Positions 32,398 through 38,074 of a stretch of DNA of 38,074 nt are shown here, piece by piece (position 1 is the stretch's first letter; the number at the start of each line of letters is the position of its first letter). The DNA is from an uncultured Clostridia bacterium (GTDB lineage Bacteria > Bacillota > Clostridia > Oscillospirales > Acutalibacteraceae). The stretch covers positions 1 to 38,074 of the forward strand of contig CALWIS010000136.1 of the NCBI GenBank assembly GCA_944380795.1. The letters are read 5' to 3'. Made by a program: the position numbers and the translations under genes. A model generated the notes under the pieces. It was not told the origin of the DNA, ran no database searches, and saw nothing but the letters and a program-made list of their open reading frames with translations.

Positions 32398-34191
32398 TTA
32401 TTTATACAGGGGGCCATAAGCGGCGCAGGCGCGGTAGTCCTGGCCTTCCTTATCCATGCCAAAGGCGTTCCATGCTGCCGGGCGGAAGATCTCCTCCTCG
32501 GGCACATTGTGCATGCACACCGGGATGCGCAGGATGGAGCACAGGGTGATGAGGTCAGCGCCTACATGGCCGTAGGTGATGGCACCGTGGTTCGCGCCCC
32601 AGTTGTTCATCACATCATACGCGGACTTGAACGCACCCTCACCGGTGAGGCGGGGAGCAAACCAGGTGCAGGGCCAGGTATAGTCGGTGCGCTTCCACAG
32701 GGTATCGGAAACCTCTTCGGGCAGTGCAACCGTCCAGCCCTCGGCAATCTGCATCACCGGGCCAAGACCTTTTACCAGGTTCAAACGCATCATGGTCACC
32801 GGCATCTCGCACCGGGTTTCAAACCGGGAGGAATATCCGCCGCCGCGGAAGTAGCCGCGGTCCGCTGCATTCCAGGTGGTAGCCTTCAGGCAGGCCTGCA
32901 TATCCTCTTCCGTCATCTCCCAGAAGGGCTTGATCACGCCGTTGCCGTCTGCATCCTTTACCTCGCCGCAAGCGTCAATGCAGGCCGCACCGGAGTTGAT
33001 AAGGTGGATAAAGCCCTGGGACTCCTTGGCAACACCCTCCAAGTCGTAGCCGGTGGCCTTCTTCACGGCCTCAGGGCTCCAGTAGGTGCGCACGTCGGCG
33101 AAAATCTGGGCGCGGTTGGTGAGCAGCTTGCCGAACAGCATGGAAACGCCGTTCAGAGTATCGTTTTCGGTAGCCAGCACATAGGGCTCCCGTGCGCCGG
33201 TCCAGTCAAAGGAGCTGTTTAGCAGAGACTCTGCGAAGTCGCAGTTGGGATAGAAGTCCGTCCACTGGCGCTGGCCTTGGAAACCGCCGGCCAGTGCGTT
33301 GTGGCCCAGGCGCTCTTCCTCGCAGCCCTCGGGCAGGTTGGGATTGCCATTGTACAGGTCCTTGATGATACACATCATCTTGACCACAAACTCCCAATCC
33401 TTTTCCTTCTCCTCGGGGGTCTTCTGCATCCACTCGGGATTCTTGTCAAAGCCCTCGGGGCAGTTGGCCTTGGCCCATACCATTGCCTTCTCAAACTCGT
33501 CCTTGTCGTAAATATCCTCGGTCATGCGGCGGATGATTTCCACCTCGTCCACAGATTCCACGCGCATTCCCAAATATTCTTCAAAGAATTCTGGGCTGAT
33601 GATGGAGCCTGCAATACCCATGCAGATAGAGCCGATCTGTAAGTAGGACTTGCCCCGCATGGTAGCGGCGGCAACGGCGGCGCGGCCAAAGCGCAGCAGC
33701 TTTTCCTTTACATCCTCGGGGATACCGGTGGCGTCGGCCTCCTGCACGTCATGGCCGTAAATACCAAAGGCGGGCAGGCCCTTCTGGGCATGGGATGCCA
33801 GCACAGAAGCCAGATACACTGCGCCGGGGCGCTCGGTTCCGTTAAAGCCCCAAACAGCCTTAATGGTCTGGGGGTCCATGTCCATGGTCTCCGCGCCGTA
33901 GCACCAGCAGGGGGTCACGGTGAGGGTAATGTCCACGCCTTCCCGGCGGAACTTGTCGGCGCAGGCGGCGCTCTCCGGCACGCGGCCGATGGTGGAATCG
34001 GCAATTACCACCTTCACCGGCTCGCCGTTGGTGTAGCGAAGATTTTCCTCAAACAGCTTTGCCGCGGCCTTAGCCATGTTCATGGTCTGCTCTTCCAGGG
34101 ATTCGCGCACCTTCAGGGGTCCTCTGCGCCCGTCGATGGTGGGGCGGATGCCGATTACAGGATAGCTTCCGATCAATCTGCTTTCTGCCAT
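32398..34191 (-). CDS. fucI: L-fucose isomerase
   Basis: A 597-residue Mn2+-dependent isomerase converting L-fucose to L-fuculose. Metal ligands are visible at the spacing of the E. coli enzyme (591 residues): Glu342 ([11 protein letters not shown]), Asp366 (IFADVRTYW) and His535 ([12 protein letters not shown]). The N-terminal [20 protein letters not shown] and C-terminal [16 protein letters not shown] are family signatures. GGGAGG lies about 11 bases before the ATG. First gene of the fuc operon, divergent from an AraC-type regulator. Confidence 0.98.
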   Translation of the reverse strand: MAESRLIGSYPVIGIRPTIDGRRGPLKVRESLEEQTMNMAKAAAKLFEENLRYTNGEPVKVVIADSTIGRVPESAACADKFRREGVDITLTVTPCWCYGAETMDMDPQTIKAVWGFNGTERPGAVYLASVLASHAQKGLPAFGIYGHDVQEADATGIPEDVKEKLLRFGRAAVAAATMRGKSYLQIGSICMGIAGSIISPEFFEEYLGMRVESVDEVEIIRRMTEDIYDKDEFEKAMVWAKANCPEGFDKNPEWMQKTPEEKEKDWEFVVKMMCIIKDLYNGNPNLPEGCEEERLGHNALAGGFQGQRQWTDFYPNCDFAESLLNSSFDWTGAREPYVLATENDTLNGVSMLFGKLLTNRAQIFADVRTYWSPEAVKKATGYDLEGVAKESQGFIHLINSGAACIDACGEVKDADGNGVIKPFWEMTEEDMQACLKATTWNAADRGYFRGGGYSSRFETRCEMPVTMMRLNLVKGLGPVMQIAEGWTVALPEEVSDTLWKRTDYTWPCTWFAPRLTGEGAFKSAYDVMNNWGANHGAITYGHVGADLITLCSILRIPVCMHNVPEEEIFRPAAWNAFGMDKEGQDYRACAAYGPLYK

Positions 34192-34274
34192 TTTATATAC
34201 AACCTCCCAAAAAGCGGGATTCCGTTTCCCGCTGTATTTTACTTGCGGACTAGGCCGCTTCCTCTTATAGCCTG

Positions 34275-34280
34275 ATTATA
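34275..34280 (-). promoter_or_regulatory. -10 element of the fucI promoter, weak -35
   Basis: Minus strand TATAAT (34280-34275). The expected -35 position reads AGAAGG, far from consensus, so an activator is probably needed. Confidence 0.55.
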
Positions 34281-34284
34281 CCCC

Positions 34285-34314
34285 TTGCTCCCTGTCGCCT
34301 TCTTGTGTTATAAT
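34285..34314 (+). promoter_or_regulatory. Promoter of the AraC-type regulator
   Basis: TTGCTC (34285-34290), 18-base spacer, TATAAT (34309-34314), interleaved with the divergent fucI promoter. It implies a ~155-base leader before the ATG at 34477. Confidence 0.55.
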
Positions 34315-34343
34315 GGCAAAAAACCAGAAAATATTCACTTTAT

Positions 34344-34364
34344 TTTTGACTATTTTTTTGTCAA
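34344..34364. promoter_or_regulatory. Inverted repeat TTTGAC/GTCAAA upstream of the AraC-type gene
   Basis: Perfect 6-bp arms separated by 9 bases, mostly T. Candidate operator or hairpin in the leader. Confidence 0.35.
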
Positions 34365-34476
34365 AGCCGCTTTGCTGTCTTGGGGAATAATCGCCTTTTC
34401 TTTACCGGTATCCGCTCTTTTTCCCAACAGGCAAGCTTTTGGCTATTGACAGGACGATTTTCACCGGAGGGAGCCT

Positions 34477-35364
34477 ATGCAATATTGGGAATATAACGAA
34501 GAGCGCCAACGGGGCACCCGAGATTTTCCTGTAGAGTTCCACCATATTGACTGCCACCACCCCCGCTATGCCATGCCCTATCACTGGCACATGGAGTTTG
34601 AACTGCTTCGGGTACTGGAGGGGGAATTCTGTCTCACTCTGGACCGGAAGGAGTTCTCTCTACAGGCCGGGGACTATGCTCTCATTGGCGGCGGAATGCT
34701 TCATGGCGGTTTTCCCCGGAATTGCGTGTACGAATGTATTGTGTTTGACCTACGCCCTTTTGCCCAAGGGCAGACTGCCGGCCGGGGCATTTTGGAACAG
34801 TTCCTTTCCCGAAATCTGTTGGCCCGGGAGTATTATCCCTCCTCCATGGCCGGGTTTACCCATATTTTACAGGGGCTGTTTTCCGCTGTCAGCAGCGGCA
34901 GTGCGGGCAGTGAACTGCTGATGCAAGGGGAGCTGTACCGATTTTTTGGGCTGCTGCTACAGGAAGAGGCCTTTTCCACCGGCACGGGAGAAGCCAGGGA
35001 ACCGGAACGCCGCATCCTCCAACTAAAGCAGGCACTGGCGGTTATTGAGAACCACTTTGACCGGGATATTACGCTGGATGAGCTCTCCCGGGCTGCGGGG
35101 ATGTCCCCCAAATATTTTTGCCGGTTTTTCCGCGCCATGACCCACCGCACGCCCATTGAATACCTCAATTACTATCGTTTGGAAAGAGCCTGCTATCTGC
35201 TCACTGCCACCGATCAGCCCATTACCCGCATTGCCATGGATTGCGGTTTTAACGACCTGAGCTACTTTATCCGCTCTTTCAAAAAACAGAAAGGGGTCAC
35301 ACCCAAAAAATACCGGGATGGAGTACGTCTACACCCTTTGCAGCTGTCAAAAAGCATGCTATAA
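34477..35364 (+). CDS. AraC-family transcriptional regulator
   Basis: A 295-residue regulator. The N-terminal cupin sensor (HHPRYAMPYHWHMEFELLRV, about 26-45; GDYALIGGGMLHGG, about 66-79) carries the His/Glu residues typical of sugar-binding cupins. The C-terminal ~100 residues hold two helix-turn-helices: ITLDELSRAAGMSPKYFCRF and PITRIAMDCGFNDLSYFIRS. Start ATG preceded by GGAGGGAG. Divergent from fucI, so it is the likely activator of the fuc operon in response to fucose or an intermediate (inference). The symporter gene 63 bases downstream is on the same strand. Confidence 0.92.
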   Translation: MQYWEYNEERQRGTRDFPVEFHHIDCHHPRYAMPYHWHMEFELLRVLEGEFCLTLDRKEFSLQAGDYALIGGGMLHGGFPRNCVYECIVFDLRPFAQGQTAGRGILEQFLSRNLLAREYYPSSMAGFTHILQGLFSAVSSGSAGSELLMQGELYRFFGLLLQEEAFSTGTGEAREPERRILQLKQALAVIENHFDRDITLDELSRAAGMSPKYFCRFFRAMTHRTPIEYLNYYRLERACYLLTATDQPITRIAMDCGFNDLSYFIRSFKKQKGVTPKKYRDGVRLHPLQLSKSML

Positions 35365-35427
35365 TCGGATTTTGCCAATTGGTAAAGAAATCCCTTTTGG
35401 GAACTGCAAAAGGAATGATGACCGATC

Positions 35428-36774
35428 ATGGAAAAAAATTCGCACACCTCTCTCCATCGAAATGGAGCTTTTAGCTCCTCCTTTGGATTTATCATTTCCT
35501 GCGTAGGCTCCGCTGTGGGCCTGGGCAATATCTGGATGTTCCCCTACCGGCTGGGGCAGTATGGCGGCGCGGCATTTTTAATCCCCTATTTTCTTTTTAT
35601 ATTTCTGTTTGGCTGGGTGGGGCTTTCGGCGGAATTTGCTGTGGGACGCTTAGCCCGCACCGGAACTTTAGGAGCTTACCGTTGCTGTTTTGCCTCTATA
35701 GACAAAAAACACGGTGGCCGTGTGGGAGAAATTTTAGGTTGGATTCCCTTGTTGGGCTCGTTGGGCATTGCCATTGGCTATGCGGTGATTTTAGGCTGGG
35801 TGTTCCGAGCCTGTTGGGGTTCTGTGACCGGCGAGATGCTCCGCACAGACGCACAGACCTATTTTTCCCAGGCCACTGGAGAGTTTGGCAGTGTACCGTG
35901 GCATATTTTAGTAGTAGTCTTGGTATGCGCCGTAGTATTTACCGGCGTTTCCAAGGGGATCGAAAAGGTGAGCAAGGTACTGATGCCTTTATTTTTTGTA
36001 CTGTTCCTTTTGGTGGCAGTATGGGTGGCCTTTTTGCCGGGAGCGTCAGCGGGCTATGAGTTCCTTTTTGTGCCCAAGTGGGAAGCACTGCTCAAGGCCG
36101 ACACCTGGGTCATGGCTATGGGACAGGCTTTTTTCTCCCTATCCATCACCGGCTCCGGGATGATCGTTTACGGCGCTTATTTGGATAAATCTGTCAATAC
36201 TCCTGCCGCCTCCCTTCGCACTGCTTTGTTTGATACCTTAGCCGCTATCCTGTCGGCCTTGGCTATTATGCCTGCGGTGTTTGCTTTCAATATCGCCCCC
36301 ACTTCAGGGCCTTCTCTGCTGTTTATCACACTCCCTGGTATTTTCCGGGAAATCCCCTTTGGACGCGTTTTTGCGGTATTTTTCTTTATCTCTGTAGCGT
36401 TTGCCGGTATTACTTCGCTTATCAATATGTTTGAAGCCGTCATTGAAAGCTGGCAAAACCGGTTCCATATGCGCCGGAAAATAGCGGTGGCCCTGTGCGG
36501 CGTTATTACTCTGGTTGTAGGTATCTTTTTAGAGGCGGAACCCAAAGTGGGAAGCTGGCTGGATTTTGTTTCTATTGTAGTGGTGCCGATTGGCGCAGTG
36601 CTGGGAGCAATCTCTATTTATTATATACTGGGTTATCGCCGCATACGGCAAGAACTGGAAGAAGGCCGGGATCGTCCTTTGAGCCATGCTTTTGGGTTCG
36701 CGGCTCGATTTCTGTATGTCCCCCTAACGATTCTGGTTTTAATTTTGGGATTCTGCTATAGAGGAATCGGATAA
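35428..36774 (+). CDS. Sodium:neurotransmitter symporter-family (NSS) transporter
   Basis: A 448-residue membrane protein with about 11-12 helices. The TM1 signature is SCVGSAVGLGNIWMFPYRLG (about 25-44) with the unwound Gly-rich segment of LeuT-fold carriers. The usual gate Arg of W-R-F-P is Met (WMFP) here. Later GQAFFSLSITGSGMIVYGAYL (TM6, about 231-251) is typical. Family members import amino acids or related amines with Na+. It is unlikely to be the fucose importer, since NSS carriers do not carry sugars. AAGGA is 13 bases before the ATG, a weak site. Possibly co-transcribed with the AraC-type gene. Confidence 0.9.
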   Translation: MEKNSHTSLHRNGAFSSSFGFIISCVGSAVGLGNIWMFPYRLGQYGGAAFLIPYFLFIFLFGWVGLSAEFAVGRLARTGTLGAYRCCFASIDKKHGGRVGEILGWIPLLGSLGIAIGYAVILGWVFRACWGSVTGEMLRTDAQTYFSQATGEFGSVPWHILVVVLVCAVVFTGVSKGIEKVSKVLMPLFFVLFLLVAVWVAFLPGASAGYEFLFVPKWEALLKADTWVMAMGQAFFSLSITGSGMIVYGAYLDKSVNTPAASLRTALFDTLAAILSALAIMPAVFAFNIAPTSGPSLLFITLPGIFREIPFGRVFAVFFFISVAFAGITSLINMFEAVIESWQNRFHMRRKIAVALCGVITLVVGIFLEAEPKVGSWLDFVSIVVVPIGAVLGAISIYYILGYRRIRQELEEGRDRPLSHAFGFAARFLYVPLTILVLILGFCYRGIG

Positions 36775-36800
36775 CAAATTTTATTTTATAAAATTTGTTT
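36773..36800 (+). terminator. AT-rich terminator after the NSS gene
   Basis: AACAAATTTTA pairs with TAAAATTTGTT just at the stop codon, followed by T and an AT-rich tail. Low GC makes it a weaker terminator. Confidence 0.55.
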
Positions 36801-36810
36801 AGAAATGTAG

Positions 36811-36839
36811 TTGACAAATAAAAATCGGAAACGTATAAT
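36811..36839 (+). promoter_or_regulatory. Perfect consensus sigma-A promoter
   Basis: TTGACA (36811-36816), 17-base spacer, TATAAT (36834-36839). It is the only fully consensus promoter I find in the window, and it drives no protein gene directly. Confidence 0.93.
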
Positions 36840-36845
36840 AAAGAT

Positions 36846-37085
36846 GCAGAAACAGTCTTCTGTGATCGGATTCTCCTCTGATCATTTTCGGGGTTCCGGC
36901 GGTTGGGAACAGAACGCTGTACAAATGGGTACAGGATATAGGAGAGAGGCATTTTATTGCAGCATGGCATAAATAGGGCCTGTCTATTTGGGGAGAGAAA
37001 GCAACCACCGGAGCCACCCGAAAATTTACAAGCTATTTCTAAATGATAAGGACGTGGGTTTCCAAAATGGACCACGTCCTTTGAT
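36846..37085 (+). ncRNA. Structured RNA of unknown class (stand-alone ncRNA or nhaC leader)
   Basis: It starts about 7 bases after the consensus -10 and ends at a strong terminator. Foldable elements: hairpin GATC-GA/TC-GATC (36864-36883); a long-range stem joining TTTTCGGG, TTCCGG and GGTTG (36885-36905) to CAACC, CCGGAG and CCCGAAAA (37002-37024); an inner hairpin CTGTAC/GTACAG (36917-36934); and AAATAG/CTATTT (36971-36989). The loop TTCTCCT (36871-36877) can pair with AGGAGAG (36940-36946), a possible pseudoknot. No open reading frame with a binding site fits. Candidate classes are 6S RNA, the raiA or Clostridiales-1 motifs, or a cation riboswitch before nhaC; none is established by eye. 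Confidence 0.75.
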
Positions 37086-37091
37086 TTTGCA
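37048..37091 (+). terminator. Intrinsic terminator of the structured RNA
   Basis: AAGGACGTGG (37048-37057) pairs with CCACGTCCTT (37072-37081), with an inner TCCA/TGGA extension, followed by TGATTTTG. Confidence 0.85.
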
Positions 37092-37092
37092 G

Positions 37093-37122
37093 TTGATTTC
37101 CTTTTTCTTTGGGCGCTATAAT
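37093..37122 (+). promoter_or_regulatory. Possible own promoter of nhaC
   Basis: TTGATT (37093-37098), 18-base spacer, TATAAT (37117-37122), 34 bases before the ATG. If used, nhaC is independent of the upstream RNA. Confidence 0.55.
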
Positions 37123-37155
37123 AAATCTATTGATACAATGGAAGGAGTGAGGATT

Positions 37156-38074
37156 ATGACCTCTGTTAAAAAAGCCCCCTTTTGGGCAGCTGCCGCTGTA
37201 TTTCTGTTTCTCATCGCTTCTGTGATCTTTATGACGGCAGTATTGAAAACTACCCCTCATGTACCGCTGCTTTTCAGCACTGTAGTGGCCGGTGTGGTAG
37301 GAAAATTTTTGGGATTTTCCTGGAAAGAGATGCAGGAAGGAATCATGGAGACCATCCGGGCGGCGCTTCCTGCCATCCTCATCATTATGGTCATCGGCGC
37401 TCTTATTGGGGCTTGGATCATCGGCGGCATTATCCCCACTATGATCGACTACGGCCTGACCCTTATCTCCCCTTCCTTTTTCCTGGTGATGGCTCTGCTC
37501 CTGTGTTCGGTAGTTTCTCTGGCAGTGGGAAGTTCCCTTTCCACCATCGGCACCGTGGGGGTGGCGCTGTTCGGCATTGGTTCGGCTATGGGCGTTCCCG
37601 CCCCTATGACGGTGGGCGCCATTGTCTCTGGGGCTTACTTTGGGGATAAAATGTCCCCCCTGTCCGACACCACCAACCTGGCCCCCTCGGTTTCCGGCGC
37701 GGATATTTTCGACCATATCCGCTGCATGATGGGTACCACGGTTCCCACCTATGTAGTGTGCGTGCTTATTTACGGTATTATGGGCTTTTTGCTTCCCGGC
37801 GCTTCCAACTCGGGGACATCGGTGTCTGAAATTTCCGGCGCTCTTCAATCCGCCTTTACCATCCACCCTCTGCTGCTCATCCCGCCGGTGCTGGTGATTC
37901 TGATGGTGGTATTCCGGGTGCCTGCTTTGCCGGGACTGCTGGCAGCAGCGGCTTTGGGGCTGCTCTGCGGCGGGCTGGTACAGGGCCGGGACTTCACTTC
38001 TCTGTTGGGGGTCATTATGGACGGCTATACCGGCTCCACCGGGGTAGCCGCAGCGGATACCCTTTTAAACCGGG
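37156..38074 (+). CDS. nhaC: Na+/H+ antiporter NhaC family, C-terminus cut by window edge
   Basis: The gene runs off the right edge; 306 codons are visible, open throughout. The ATG at 37156 has GGAG 8 bases upstream. The protein is polytopic, starting with a hydrophobic helix (FWAAAAVFLFLIASVIF, about 9-25). The NhaC signature GAYFGDKMSPLSDTTNLAPS (about 160-179) and SLAVGSSLSTIGTVGVA (about 122-138) are clear. The full family length is ~450-480 residues. NhaC proteins expel Na+ in exchange for protons at alkaline pH or high salt; some paralogues instead exchange malate/lactate. The structured RNA directly upstream suggests ionic or stress control (inference). Confidence 0.92.
   Translation, partial: MTSVKKAPFWAAAAVFLFLIASVIFMTAVLKTTPHVPLLFSTVVAGVVGKFLGFSWKEMQEGIMETIRAALPAILIIMVIGALIGAWIIGGIIPTMIDYGLTLISPSFFLVMALLLCSVVSLAVGSSLSTIGTVGVALFGIGSAMGVPAPMTVGAIVSGAYFGDKMSPLSDTTNLAPSVSGADIFDHIRCMMGTTVPTYVVCVLIYGIMGFLLPGASNSGTSVSEISGALQSAFTIHPLLLIPPVLVILMVVFRVPALPGLLAAAALGLLCGGLVQGRDFTSLLGVIMDGYTGSTGVAAADTLLNR

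Noticed and set aside
31923..32549. Frames of 89-122 codons in the fuc hairpin array
   Set aside because: Same reason: they arise from stacked inverted repeats, have no binding site, and one runs into fucI antisense.
36614..37075. 153-codon minus-strand frame across the NSS 3' end and the structured RNA
   Set aside because: Spans a terminator, a perfect plus-strand promoter and RNA stems. No ribosome binding site and no recognisable domain.
37039..37866. 275-codon minus-strand frame over nhaC
   Set aside because: Low-complexity His/Gly/Asp/Lys composition antisense to a clear NhaC reading frame that carries the family signature.

Overview
The window looks like a chromosomal segment of an anaerobic, spore-forming Clostridia bacterium, probably from the Oscillospiraceae or a related gut family. 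This placement is inference from gene content and style: a spoVT-type sporulation regulator, the Gram-positive order rimP-nusA-rnpM-rplGA-infB, strong AGGAGG ribosome binding sites, sigma-A promoters, and many small sugar-catabolism operons. Most genes are on the minus strand. I see no tRNA, rRNA, CRISPR array, transposase or phage gene.

Region 1 (1-13800) holds a cation/proton antiporter cut by the left edge and then a long translation and RNA-processing cluster, all on the minus strand. In transcription order it is spoVT-like; rimP, nusA, rnpM (ylxR), an L7Ae-like gene, infB; two small membrane-protein genes; rbfA, nrnA, truB, ribF; rpsO; pnp. Many junctions are 4-base start/stop overlaps (translational coupling). 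Hairpins split the cluster into likely sub-transcripts: before rimP, after infB, after rpsO and after pnp.

Region 2 (13900-18400) holds single genes: a DUF4886/SGNH-like protein, citrate synthase, a divergent ROK regulator, and a small flavodoxin-like protein that shares a bidirectional terminator with the ROK gene.

Region 3 (18471-23630) is a compact minus-strand operon: a LacI-type repressor with a perfect palindromic operator at its own promoter, two Gfo/Idh/MocA dehydrogenases and two sugar-phosphate isomerase/epimerase-type TIM barrels. It has no kinase, transporter or classical glycoside hydrolase. The set resembles oxidoreductive (3-keto-sugar) modification or cleavage of glycosides.

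Region 4 (23690-29640) holds a hairpin-rich non-coding block flanked by two copies of one terminator, a UroD-family protein, a 53-residue protein coupled to a YdbT-like PH-domain membrane protein, a Crp/Fnr regulator, a Nudix ADP-ribose pyrophosphatase, and a second, plus-strand UroD-like protein.

Region 5 (29657-36774) is an L-fucose divergon. fucI, a RhaB-type kinase probably acting as fuculokinase, and fucA lie on the minus strand; an AraC-type regulator and a sodium:neurotransmitter-type symporter lie on the plus strand, with facing promoters between. A second hairpin array of about 500 bp sits inside the fuc operon between fucI and the kinase.

Region 6 (36775-38074) contains what I consider the most interesting object: an apparent structured RNA of about 235 nt with a perfect consensus promoter (TTGACA-17-TATAAT) and a strong intrinsic terminator, lying just upstream of an nhaC-type Na+/H+ antiporter that runs off the right edge. 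It may be a stand-alone ncRNA or a riboswitch-like leader. I could not assign it to a known family by eye.
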